Assembly: GCF_001039355.2 (NCBI RefSeq)
Contig: NW_019775621.1
Location: 175,277-239,276, forward strand
Origin: Lingula anatina
Lineage: Eukaryota; Brachiopoda; Lingulata; Lingulida; Lingulidae
Reading direction: 5' to 3'
DNA: 64,000 nucleotides
Shown here: piece after piece, positions 45,285-59,500 of the stretch
Layout of the letters: the number at the start of each line of letters is the position of its first letter
How positions within the stretch are numbered: the first letter of the stretch is position 1
Made by a program: the position numbers and the translations under genes
Notes under the pieces: generated by a model
Seen by the model: only the letters and a program-made list of their open reading frames with translations
What the model was told of the DNA's origin: nothing
Databases searched by the model: none

Positions 45285-48200
45285 ATGTTAGCGGCACATC
45301 AATTCGTCAGGAGGTTTTCCTCTTCACAGGTAAGTGAAATGCACGATCTTAAGTGCAAAAATTTGATTAATTCCGCATAAACCGTGACACGTGTTAGTGT
45401 TTCCCGTGTTACTACTGTACATTGAAAAATGTTTATGTCGCCCGTGCAGAGACTTAATTACTAGATATTATCTCAGACACGTACATCGAAGCTTAGTAAG
45501 TTTACATTGAAGTTTTGTATTTGGTAAATAATAATCTTAACTTTAGTCAAAATATGTTTTTCCTATTTCCACAATATATTTTGTTTTATTACAATATTGT
45601 TATTAACCTAGTTTCTGCATGATCATTGTTGACTTTGTTGTCGATGTATTTATGAATGGGAGGGCAGTCGGGTCTCGCCGGCGTAGGTTCAATCTGGTTA
45701 AAGCGGGTTCAATCTGCATTTCGTCACTTACATCACAAAGAGCCAGTGAGCACAGTTACGACAGCTTAACGTGTAACATCCATCCCATATATTAGTATGT
45801 ATAGCCGTGATACCTAACGCATTGCCTTAAGGCTTAATGGCCTAGCTTTTCACGTCACATAATCAAAACGTAAAAAATTAGTAACGTTATCAAGGAATAT
45901 ATTTAAAAGAGAACCTGTGCAAAGTTTTTAACTCCAGGAATTCTTGGTGTGCTTAAGCGATAAGGGTCTCCCAACGTGCCTGTGTCTAAAATTAACTTAG
46001 CAACGTGGCCAGGGCTGCTTATATGATGCAATGCCATAGTGTAGCTAGAACTCTGAAGCCCAGTGTATTCATTCAAACTTTAGAAAATAGTTTCATTCTG
46101 ATCACAGTCTTGTGCCACCTGTGCATGCTTGATATACACCAACATGTCCCAGTGCAGAGATAACAATTGTATAACATAACCAATTAGAAGAAACATAATT
46201 AAGACCCTTTTGTTATTGATTTCAGGAAAATTTAAATATGCCCTTTCTCCTTTTTTTTAAATTTTAGTAAGATTTTTTATATGAGCTTGTTAATTAAGCA
46301 TGTTTGAGTAAGAGTATTTGTTTCTTTTACTGTAGGTAAAATAACCAAACGCATGCATTGTGAATTAGCTTAATTACCCTACTAACAACAATAATAAACA
46401 AACATTAGATCTAAGTTTTATTTCTCTTCAAATGGGAATTAAATCTGAAATAATACAGTTCAGTTCTGTGTTGAAACCCCCCCCCCCCCCCCAAGGTGAA
46501 GTGGACATGCTTGAGTGAGATCAGCTGATTTCCTTCACAGCTGATGCAACACACTGAATTCCAGCTAGGGATGACCAAGGCCCATGTAGGTGCACTGAGG
46601 TAGTATGTACACATTGAATACCAGATAGGGATGACCAAGACCCATGCAGGCTTGCTGAGGCTAGTATGCATGCAATGTAGGCCAGACTCAGGGAGGCATA
46701 GTGGGCCATACCCCCCCTCCCCATTATTGGAGGCCCCCCGCCCCCTCCCCCCCACCCCCCCAAAAAAAGGGAGAGAGAGAGGAAAAAAGCAAAGCAAGCA
46801 AAAAATGGGACAAAATCCAAAACGAGGCAGTTTTCCTTCTCAGTACCCTACATATTACAGTAAAATTGCTAAGTGTTGCAAGCATATTTTTTATCCTTAT
46901 CAAGGTCTCTTTCCCATCTCTTTGAAGGAAAACCCTGGATATACTAGAACTGGTGCTGATCATGTCAAATCCCCCTCAAGCTCTCAAAGCTGTAGTCTAA
47001 AACAGACTCATATTGTTCCTCTCTTATGTCACTTTAATAGCCCATATATATAGATACCATATATTATACAACATGTATAGTACATATATAGTAGACCCAA
47101 GATGAGATTGTGTGGTGGGTGTCTTTCTTGACTTTACAGGTCTTGACTATTTTAATTCCTCAGGGGATGAAAACTGGATATATGTTAACTTATATGAATC
47201 CTGTGTGTTTCCTAGTTAAGTCATAACGTACTGCAATCATTTTTGACACAAGTGAAAAAATAAATCATACATTTTATCAAATCATTTTGCCTACTGATGA
47301 GGTGAAGTCTGATAACACTAGAATATAAATATATTAATCTAACAAGTCCTCACCCCTCTTCAAGATTAAGAAATAAGAATTTTCTTATTTTCTTTTTTTT
47401 TTCTCAGTGTTTATGGGCCAATTTAAGAATAGCAGTCATAGGGCAGAGTCAGTTTGGAGCAGAAGTGTACAAGACACTAAAAAAAGACGGCCATGAAATA
47501 GTGGGTGTGTTCACAGTACCTGACCAGAAGGGGAGACCTGATCCTTTAGGTGAGAACATTTTTATATATTGATTTTTTTCGTTGTTATATTTTCAATAAA
47601 TACTCTGAAGATATAGAACAAGTAATAGTATATACGTTTGTTCAATTTCTGTATACGGACATTTTACAATGATAGAAAATGATTTTATTAAATTTTACCA
47701 ATATTCCGTGATTTATATACTTGCTTTAAAACAAATTGTTTTAAATTTGAAATAAATGCACCGTGTGACATAATATCAGATCATAATATTGACATTTTCT
47801 GATGTGTTGACTTTTCTATGTTGACATTTCTATGTTGAAAAGATTAGATGAGTAATCCTATGTCACTTCAAGTTCAGAAAGAACAGGTTAATCTTACCAG
47901 TTTTTGGTACAAGCTAGTTCCAGGCCTATATATAAACAGTTGCTGTTTAATTGTGACTTGGAGCAGCAGATTAGTGATAATTGTAATGTTATCGTTTATC
48001 AGGCCTGAGTTCTTTTTGGCAACTATAGTGCGCAGTAAACTTGCAAATTGTTTAATTAAACTAACCAAGACACACCAGATCATAATATTGACATTTTATG
48101 GTGTATTGACACTTTTGTACATGTTGAAAAGATAAGTGTGTCGCATAGTTCAGAGGAAGCTGTTTTTTAAACCAATTTAAAGACAGTTTCCATTTATATA

Positions 48201-51200
48201 TACCAGTTCTCTCTTAAAAAAAGATGCATGGTAAACTAAAATGATTGTTTAAACTTTGGAAAAAATTGCATCATTGATTCATAGAATATGATATCAGATC
48301 ATAATATTGACAGTCCATGGTGTATTTACTTGGACTTGTTGAAAAGATAAGATAAAGATGCCATATGAAGTTCAGTGAAGGCAGGTTAAACTAATAGAAC
48401 CAGTTTTCGCTACCGGTTCTGTGTGCAAAGAACCTGGAGGTGTTGAGATGATGAAGAGTTGTGCAGACAAAACTAGTCATTATCTCTTCACACCTTCCCA
48501 CATCGTGGCTCTAGAGAGGTGCTGTTGAAACCGGTCCCGTTTATCTAGGAATATCTGGATTATAGTGTACTTGTAATATAAGGGAAGCCATGTTTGATTG
48601 TATTTCATTTGCTCTAAATAGCAACAACATGGAAGTGTTTGATAAAACTTGTAGTTGTCTTTGACTTTTGCATTAAAAATCTGCATTTTGAAACAATTTC
48701 AATACTGCATATTTTGCAGTTTCCAATGCTCAGATTTGTCTTACTAGTTGTATATAAAAATTATAATGCTCTACATAGATTCATTATCATCAGAGCATGT
48801 GATTAATACTGTTATATGTTATTGTTAGGTTATAGCTTTTTGTCAGAAATGTGTCATTACCAATGAAGATGACTTTTGAGTATAAAAGAAATTATATAAT
48901 ATACTTGTGCCACTAGCCCAGCATCTGTTTGCATAGCGTCTAGACTTTCTGTTGCTGAAATGTCAAAACTTTATCACTGGTTCCAGATATAATAGAAAGT
49001 AGTTCAGGTCATAGATATGTTTATGTGTTAATTGTAAACATTACTCTCTGATGCTGTTGCCGTGATAATAGCTTTAGAGATTGAAAAAAGAGCAAATTAT
49101 TACTTATTTCAAATTATACTTATATACATGATAATTTCTGAAAATTGAATAGTAGTTGGGTACTAATAAAATAGTATGTTTTGGAAAGAAGATATTTATT
49201 GAAATATGTGATCGAGGTTTTCTGAAAACTGTGAGTAATGACAACTGCTATCCAGGATATACTTTGAAATTTGAAAAAAAACCTGAATTCATATACTGTG
49301 GGTAAATATGGTTGATAGTTTTCTGACTGTATAAGACTTAATCAGTATGAATGAATAATTTCTCAAAGATAATTATTGTAATTTTATTTTACAGCCACCG
49401 CAGCAGAAGAAGATGGCGTCAAAGTTTTCAAATATCCAAGATGGCGGAAAAAGGGCAAGGTCATTCCAGAAATCCTTCAGGAGTACCACTCTGTTGGCGC
49501 AGATCTCAACGTTCTTCCATATTGTACTCAGTTTATTCCCATGGAGGTTATTACGGCACCCAAGAATGAATCTGTCTGTTACCATCCATCTCTGTTGCCT
49601 AGACACAGAGGAGCGTCTGCCATAAACTGGTGAGGGTTTTTTAAATGACAGTAATAGATTTTGCTAAAAGAAAATGAGTAAATTCCTCCCCCTTTCCCAG
49701 ACTAGACCTTTAAAAAGACCAAATGAATTTTTTCCCAAAATAAACAAAGGATTTGTTGCGAATTTGATCCTGGTGGATTAACTAATATAATTGTTTATTT
49801 TGCAGATTTTATTTCAATTGGTATTTTCAGTTCACATTGAGAATAACATTTTATGAACATCAAAACATGAATTATTTTTCATTCCTATTATTCACTGATA
49901 ACAGGACACTAATCCAGGGGGACAAGAAGGCGGGTTTCTCCATATTCTGGGCAGATGATGGCCTGGACACTGGCCCCATATTGCTGCAGAGGGAGTGCGA
50001 TGTGGATCCTAATGACACAGTTGATACACTGTACAACAGGTTCATGTTCCCAGAGGGTATTAAGGCTATGGTAAGCAGAACTCTGCCATAAAGTGTATTT
50101 GTATATAATGAACACACTGGGGAGTGGGTGGGGTGGGGGTGTGGGAGGGGGGGGAAGACCTGTAGTTGTATCAAGTTTCTGTAATTTGAAACAGTTAACT
50201 GAGAGTTGGCCAAATTAGACATCTTGCATTTGACAAGATTTCATTTCTCATTACCTAGTTGGAAAGAGTCCACTTTAGCAATGCTTGGTTGAAAAAAAAT
50301 ATTGTGAGGGTTCTGAACACTAATACAAAATTCTTTTACTCCAAAAGTAGCATTTTATTTTGTGAACTTTCTTATTGAAGTTTGTTTAATTTATTTGAAC
50401 TTCTTTGCCCAGGGTGAAGCAGTTCAAATGGTAGCAGACGGCGTTGCACCCAAGGAGAAGCAGTCAGATGAGGGCGCCACCTATGAGGCATTATTGAGAA
50501 AAGAGCTTTGTGAGGTAATATCTTAAAAGTTGATGGAAGAATATAATACCCTGGAGGCAAGGATCAAAATTTTTTTCGTTAAAAAGTGGTATTAAGGCTT
50601 GATTAATGTGTAGATCACCTATAAGTAAGCACATATCTTTTTTATACTAATTTGTTTCTTCAAATAATACACAGTTCAGCTTTAAAATATTCACAGTCAT
50701 TTTATTTAAGGTAAATCAGATGTTTTAAATTTATATTTGATTTTTTTCTACAGATCAACTGGGATCAATCCGCCGAGTCCCTTCATAATTTTGTCCGAGG
50801 ACATGACCGTCACCCCGGTGCCTGGGCTGTCATTGACGGAGAGGTCAGATTTTGTTAATCAGTATTGCAGGTTCTTAATCATTTTTGTGAAGAATATTAC
50901 ACCATCTTTGTCACATTAACGGAAATAAGTTTAAAAGTGTGAGTTTTGACAGTCAGTCATTTGATTATTGATTGGAATAGTGTATATTCTTGTCAAACAG
51001 TTCAGTTTTGACAGTGCATAATAATACTGAATATAACTATTTTTCAGGAGGTAACACTGTATCACTCCAGTCTGTGGACGGAGAGCGTTCCTGAAGGAAG
51101 ACCTGTGGACATACAGGGGAAGAACACACCCGCCATTGTGCACGAGGAGGGGATGATTCTCTTTGGAAATGATGGAAAAATGGTGAGAAATCAAATAGAG

Positions 51201-54200
51201 ATGATGAAATGATTGCCACATAAAGGATTTGTAAAAAAAGAAGTGAATATGTGTATTTAGTATGGTTTAATAATTGCTCTTTAGCCAAAATTTCTAACAT
51301 TGCATATCAAACTGGTTTCAGAATTTTTTTGTATAAAAATATTTTCAAAACATTTTCAAAGGAGATCCATAAGTAAACAAATAGAAATTTAGTCCATGTG
51401 TGAGTAAGTGTGTGTAGGGCATACTGATGTTGACTTGGTTCTCTAAGCTCTTTTCAATGTCTTAAATGTAACTGATTAATAATATGCATAATTATGTTAT
51501 TTGCATAAAACTTAATGACATCTTGAAACTGTAGGTGAACATCAGAACTATGCAGCTGCCCTCTGGAAAAACCATCCACGCCTCTCACTTTGGCCAGGAG
51601 GAAGCACTATATAAAACAGAGATTGAACTCAGCGATGAGGAAAAAGAAATGAAAGAAATAATTTTGGTAAGTATGTTTTTAATTAAATTTGTTGAAGAAT
51701 AGGATGAAGGATTTTTTAGTGTGTAACTTTTGAGTTTAAAAAAGGAGTGGAAAATTAAAAACATAGATGGTAGTCATGACATGAGTTGAGAATTTTTAAT
51801 AGAATGTTGAAATACTCATCTCTTTTAGAACATTTGGAGAGGTATTCTCAGTAAAGCAGATATAGATGGCAGCACAGACTTTTTTGCCTCTGGAGCAGCG
51901 TCCATGGATGTCACAAGGTAAACTATTCTGTTACTTCTGCACAGCACCTATTACTCTTGCACAACCAATTTCTATCCTGCAATTATATGACGATCAGAAT
52001 TTTTCTTTAGTGTTGTAGTTTATCATATGTTGACATTACTGAGTTAAAAGTATATTTTGTGCAAGAAAGTTTAAATTATAAGTATTGGAAGATTTTGTTA
52101 ATTTTCAGTGAGGCATCTTGACAACACTAAGCCACCTGTTATCTACTCCTTTAGAATAATTTCCCCATAAAATAAGCGCGGAATCATATTTGGTGAATGT
52201 TTCTTGTTTTCGTCTCAGATTGGTTGAAGAAGTGAAAGAAAAGTGTAGTGGACTGAAGATTGAAAATGAAGATGTGTATATGGCCACCACTTTTGATGAG
52301 TTTATTTATATGGTAGTGCAGAAGAGCAGAGGTTTTGGTGAGCCTGCAGAGTTTGTGTATGATGCTGTAAGTACTGGGGGAAATCTTGAATCTCATTTTC
52401 ATATGCGGTATAAGGTCTGCATTCATGCAACATGCTAGTAAAACTGAAGTTATGACAAGAAGAAAATTGATTCAGTTTCTTAAAAATTTCTGCTTTAAAC
52501 CAGTGGATTCTTAGACCCTGGTGTTCCAAAGCCCTAGTTGGCTTTAAAAATTGACACAGACTAAAGGAAGTATAACTGTCAGTTACACAAAAAAAATTGT
52601 TTCATTATTTGTTGGATTGTCTTCATTTAATTTATCAGCCTTATGGTCTATAACATGGATGTCTTCAAGACAATTTCACAACATTGATTTAATTTGGCCC
52701 TGCTTTCTGAAATATTTCCAGGTGAAGATGCACGTCAACAATATGGACCTCTCCTTTCCAAACCAGTTATTTATCAATAATGAATTTGTGGACTCTTCTA
52801 NATTATCATGAACTGAACTCTGCTAATTTCTTTTTCTTTTAACTCCAAACCTGGCAGAGATAGGCCCATAGTTACTATTGAAGTTGAATAGGAAGTCATA
52901 GACTGGCAATTTACTGTGACCTTGGAATTGACCTTTGACCTACCTTACGATGAACTTAACTTTGATTGTACCATTTTTAGTAATATATATATATATTTTT
53001 TGCATATTTTGAAAATTCTTGTTGATTGCATTTTTACAGCTTGTCAAGCACAAGACTGGTGGCTGTGTTCCTTATTTTGTATATGTGGGGGTCTATACGA
53101 ATGCGCTTGCTCCAGCTGGTGGTACAATATTCGGAGGCGGTATCGCCTCTCTGATCCTCTAGTTGTGACTTGGAGCAGCAGATTAGTGATAATTGTAATT
53201 TTATCGTTTATCAGGCCTGACTTCTTTTTGGCAACTATAGTGCGCAGTAAACTTGCAAATTGTTTAATTAAACTAGCCAAGACATACCAGATGAGATCAT
53301 AATATTGACATTTTATGGTGTATTGATACTTGTATACATGTTGAAAAGATAAGTGTGTCACATAGTTCAGATGAAGCCCGTTTTTTAACCAATTTAAAGA
53401 CAGTTTCCATTTATATATACCAGTTCTCTCTTTAAAAAGATACATGCTAAACTAAAATAATTGTCTAAACTTTGGAAAAAATTGCATCATAGTGTGTGAT
53501 ATCAGATCATAATATTGACAATCCATGGTGTATTGACATGTACTTGTTGAAAAGATAAGATAAAGATGCCGTATGAAGTTCAGTGGAGGCAGGTTAAACT
53601 AAAACCAGTTTTCATTACTGGTTCTGTGTGCAAAGAACCTAGAGGTGTTGAAATTATTTAGAGTTGGCCAGACAAAACCAGTCATTATCTCTTCACACCT
53701 TACCACATTGTGGCTCTAGAGACGTGCTGTTGAAACTGGTCCCGTTTATCTAGGAATATCTGGATTAAAGTGTGATATCAGGGAAACAGTGGTTGATTAT
53801 GTTTTATTAATTTGCTCTAAAAAGCAACAACTTGGAAGTGTTGGATAAAACTTGTTGTTATCTTCGTCTTTTGCGTTAAAATACCTGCATTTTAAAACAA
53901 TTTCAATACTGCATATTTTGCAGTTTCCAATGCTCAGATTTGTCTTACTAGTTGTATATAATAATTATAATGCTCTTCTTAGGTTCATAATCATCAGAGC
54001 ACATGATTAATACTGTTATATGTTATTGTTAGGTTATAGCATTTTGTCAAAAATGTGCCAGAACCAATGAAAATTACTTTTGAGTATAAAAGAAATTACA
54101 TAATATACTTGGTCAACTATCCCAGTGTTTGTTTGCATAGCGTCTAGACTTTCTGTTGCTGAAATGTCAAAACTTTATCACTGGTTCCAGATATAATAGA

Positions 54201-56475
54201 AAGTTCAGGTCATAGATATGGTGATGTGTGTTAATTGTAAACATTACTCTCTGATGCTGTTGCCATGATAATAGCTTTAGAAATTGAAAAAAAGAGCAAA
54301 TTATTACTTATTTCAAATTATACTTATATATACATGATAATTTCTGAAAATTGAATTGTAGTTGGGTACTAATAAAATAGTATGTCTTGGAAAGAAGATG
54401 TTTATTGAAATATGTGAGGTTCTCTGAAAACTGTGAGTATAATGACAACTGCTATCTGGGATGTACTTTGAAATTTGAAAAAAAACCTGAATTCATATAG
54501 TTTTTCTGACTGTATAAGACTTAATCAGTATGAATGAATAATTTCTCAAAGAAAATTATTGTAATTTTATTTTACAGCCACCGCAGCAGAAGAAGATGGC
54601 GTCAAAGTTTTCAAATATCCAAGATGGCGGAAGAAGGGCAAGGTCATTCCAGAAATCCTTCAGGAGTACCACTCCGTTGGTGCAGATCTCAACGTTCTTC
54701 CATATTGTACTCAGTTTATTCCCATGGAGGTTATTACGGCACCCAAGAATGAATCTGTCTGCTATCATCCATCTCTGTTGCCTAGACACAGAGGAGCGTC
54801 TGCCATAAACTGGTGAGGGTTTTTTAACGACATTAATAGATTTTGCTAAAAGAAAATGAGTAAATTCCTCCCCCTATCCCAGACTACACCTTCAAAAAGA
54901 CAAAATGATTTTTTTTTTTTTTTTTTTAGTTACTAATATAATTGTTTATTTTGCAGATTTTATTTCATCTTGTATTTTCAGTTCACAGTGAGAATAACAT
55001 TTTATGAACATCAAAACATGAATTATTTTTCATTCCTATTATTCACTGATAACAGGACACTAATCCAGGGGGACAAGAAGGCGGGTTTCTCCATATTCTG
55101 GGCAGATGATGGCCTGGACACTGGCCCCATATTGCTGCAGAGGGAGTGCGATGTAGACCCCAATGACACAGTAGATACACTGTACAACAGGTTCATGTTC
55201 CCAGAGGGTATTAAGGCTATGGTAAGCGGAACTCTGCCATAAAGTGTATTTGTATATAATGAACACACTGGGGAGTGGGTGGGGTGGGGTTGGGGTGTGG
55301 GGCCGGGGGGGTAGACCTGTAGTTGTATCAAGTTTCTGTAATTTGAAACAGTTAACTGAGAGTTGGCCAAATTAGACGTCTTGCATTTGACAAGATTTCA
55401 TTTCTCATTACCCAGTTGGAAAGAGTCCACTTTAGCAATGCTTGGTTGAAAAAAATTATTGTGAGGGTTCTGAACACTAATACAAAATTCTTTTACTCCA
55501 AGAGTAACATTTTATTTTGTGAACTTTCTTATTGACGTTTGTTTAATTTATTTGAACTTCTTTGCCCAGGGTGAAGCAGTTCAAATGGTAGCAGATGGCG
55601 TTGCACCCAAGGAGAAGCAGTCAGATGAGGGCGCCACCTATGAGGCATTATTGAGAAAAGAGCTTTGTGAGGTAATATCTTAAAAGTTGATGGAAGAATA
55701 TAATACCCTGGAGGCAAGGATCAAATTTTTTTTTCTTTAAAAAGTGGTACTTTTAATGTGTAGATCACCTATAAGTAAGCACATATCTTTTTTATACTAA
55801 TTTGTTTATTCAAAAAATACACAGTTCAGCTTTAAAATATTCACAGTCATTTTATTTAAGGTAAATCAGATGTTTTAAATTTATATTTGATTTTTTTTCT
55901 ACAGATCAACTGGGATCAATCCGCCGAGTCCCTTCATAATTTTGTCCGAGGACATGACCGTCACCCCGGCGCCTGGGCCGTCATTGATGGAGAGGTCAGA
56001 TTTTGTTAATCAGTATTGCAGGTTCTTAATCATTTTTGTGAAGAATATTACACCATCTTTGTCACATTAACGAAAATAAGTTTAAAAGTGTGAGTTTTGA
56101 CAGTCAGTCATTTGATTATTGATTGGAATAGTGTATATTCTTGTCAAACAGTTCAGTTTTGCCAGTGCATAATAATAATACTGAATATAACTATTTTCCA
56201 GGAGGTAACACTGTATCACTCCAGTCTGTGGACAGAGAGTGTTCCAGAGGGAAGACCCGTGGACATACAGGGGAAGAACACACCCGCCATTGTGCACGAG
56301 GAGGGGATGATTCTCTTTGGAAATGATGGAAAAATGGTGAGGAATCAGATAGAGATGATGAAATGATTGCCACATAAAGGATTTGTAAAAAAAGAAGTGA
56401 ATATGTGTATTTAGTATGGTTTAATAATTGCTCCTTAGCCAAAATTTCTAACATTGCATATCAAACTGGTTTCAG

Positions 56476-56514
<39 letters not shown>

Positions 56515-59500
56515 TATAAGAATATTTTCAAAACATTTTCCAAGGAGATCGGAATGTAAACGAATAGAAATTTAGTCCATGCGTGAGTAAGTGTGTGTAG
56601 GGCATTCTGATGTTGACTTGGTTCTCTAAGCTCTTTTCAATGTCTTAAATGTAACTGATTAATAATATGCATAATTATGTTATTCTCGTAAAACTTAATG
56701 ACATCTTGAAACTGTAGGTGAACATCAGAACTATGCAGCTGCCCTCTGGGAAAACCATCCACGCCTCTCACTTTGGCCAGGAGGAAGCACTATATAAAAC
56801 AGAGATTGAACTCAGCGATGAGGAAAAAGAAATGAAAGAAATAATTTTGGTAAGTATGTGTTTTATTAAACTTGTTGAAGAATAGGATGAAGGATTTTTT
56901 AGTGTGTAACTTTTGAGTTTAAAAAAGGAGTGGAAAATTTAAAACATAGATGGTAGTCATGACACAAGTTGGGAATTTTTTAATAGAATGTTGAAATAGT
57001 CCTCATCTCTTTTAGAACATTTGGAGAGGTATTCTCAGTAAAGCAGATATAGATGGCAGCACAGACTTTTTTGCCTCTGGAGCAGCGTCCATGGATGTCA
57101 CAAGGTAAACTTTTCTGTTACTTCTGCACAGCACCCATTACTCTTGCACAACAAATTTTTATCCTGCAATTATATGACGATCAGAATTTTTCTTTAGTGT
57201 TGCAGTTTATCATATGTTGACATTACTGGGTTAAAAGTATATTTTGTGCAAGAAAGTTTAAATAATAAGTATTGGAAGATTCTGTTAATTTCCAGTGAGG
57301 CATCTTGACAACACTAAGCCACCTGTTATCTACTCCTTTTGAATATTTTCCCCGTAAAATAAGCGCGGAATCGTATTTGGTGAATGTTTGCTCTTGTATT
57401 TCTCTCAGATTGGTTGAAGAAGTGAAAGAAAAGTGTAGTGGACTGAAGATTGAAAATGAAGATGTGTATATGGCCACCACTTTTGATGAGTTTATTTATA
57501 TGGTGGTGCAGAAGAGCAGAGGTTTTGGTGAGCCTGCAGAGTTTGTGTATGATGCTGTAAGTACTGGGGGAAATCTTGAATCTCAATCTCATTTTTACGA
57601 ATGTGTATGATAGTTTAAAATTATACAAATTTTTCTCCGAAATTTTTGGTGAAGATACAATTTTTTGACACAGACTAAAGGAACTATAACTGTCAGTTAC
57701 ACAAAAAAAATTGTTTCATTATTTGTTGGATTGTCTTCATTTAATTTATCAGCCTTATGGTCTATAACATGGATGTCTTCAAGACAATTTCACAACATTG
57801 ATTTAATTTGGCCCTGCTTTCTGACATATTTCCAGGTGAAGATGCATGTCAACAATATGGACCTCTCCTTTCCAAACCAGTTATTTATCAATAATGAATT
57901 TGTGGACTCTTCCAATGGGAAGACATTTAATACAGTAAATCCTGCTGATGAATCTGTAAGTGTACATTGAACAATTCTTCTGTAAACTGGTATTAAATCT
58001 GTCTTCAAAAATATCAGGAGTTTTGCTGATGGACAGGACATTATGTTTGCAGAAATCCTTTGACAATGCATAGTTTCCATATTTCTTCAAGTAGATTTAT
58101 GAGTTATAACATTGTTGATCATTTGTTTTAAGTATAAAATGTTATAAAATTATAAATACATATGACATATAAACTGTGCTGAGTTAAGTTCATTACAAGT
58201 AGTTTAAACCAGGTATGTTTTATTTTTGATGAAAAACTTGATTGTTATTTCTAGGTGATATGTAAAGTTGCCTTGGGTACAAAGGAAGATGTTAACAGGG
58301 CAGTAGAGTGTGCCAAGGTGAGTGGTGATCTGAGATGAAAAAAGTAATAAATGATGATAATTATTAAATTATAAATTATTATAAAAAGTGAAGGATATTA
58401 AATAAATCCCAAATATGATTGCTTATTTATTTATTTATTTATTTCCAATGGTGGTAAAATACCAGGAGGCAGTATCGCCTCACCGATTTTTTAGTTTATT
58501 TATTTATTTATTTATTTGTACATATATTGACTTTATTTCCCTAGAAAGCCTTTGATGGCCCGTGGGGGCAGATGAATGCCAGAGACAGAGGAGCCCTGAT
58601 GTTCAAGTAAGTGATTTCAGGTTAAGATAATTAGTTCCAGGTATTCACATTAAAAGTTGGAATGTAGGGAATTTATGTTAATATATAATATAAACAGGAC
58701 TCTCAATTTTGTGAAGTTGTCTAGATATATATACCAAGTGAATAATTTCTTTTTATTAATTACCATTTTCCTTTCCTAGACTTGCAGATCTAATGGACAA
58801 ACACAAAGAAGAGTTAGCCACCCTAGAGAGTATAGACTCTGGTGCAGTGTACACCCTGGCCCTGAAAACCCATGTGGGCATGTCCATAGACACCTTCAAA
58901 TACTTCGCGGGATGGTGCGACAAGATTCACGTAGGTTTTGTGGCACACACACAAGAACTTGCTTTGATCCTCAGCATTAATTATCAGAACTTTTTTCCAT
59001 TGTTTTTTTCTGGTGTGATATGAAATACAGAATCATTTTACCTGCAGTGAGTATTTCTTAGCATACATGGAACTGTTCATTTTAGTTGGTGAGCTTGAGG
59101 AATTTTCATTTTTATCTCTTATACACAGCATTGATACAAAAGAGGCTTGCAGTTTTAAAAAACTCTTTATTATTATTATTATTATTATTATTACTCCAGG
59201 GTAAAACAATTCCCATCAACCACGCCAGACCAAGCAGAAATCTCACCTACACAAGAAGGGAGCCACTGGGGTGAGTGTTGTCAACACCTCTGATCCTTTT
59301 CCCTGTGTTACACAATTATTTTGTGGCAGTGAAAAAATTGTTGCTAGATTCAAATAAAAAGGCATAATTACTCAAATGCAGGTACATAAAGTTTTCTGGT
59401 TTACAACATCTGCAATAAAACTGGAGGGAGGAGGTCTGGACTTCACGCCATGTATTCTCAGCCCCTATTTCCCTGTCATATATATAAAATATATATAAAC

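Noticed and set aside
46411-47053. Gly- and Pro-rich frames in ALDH1L2 intron 1
   Set aside because: They read through poly-C/A tracts on both strands and lie inside an intron.
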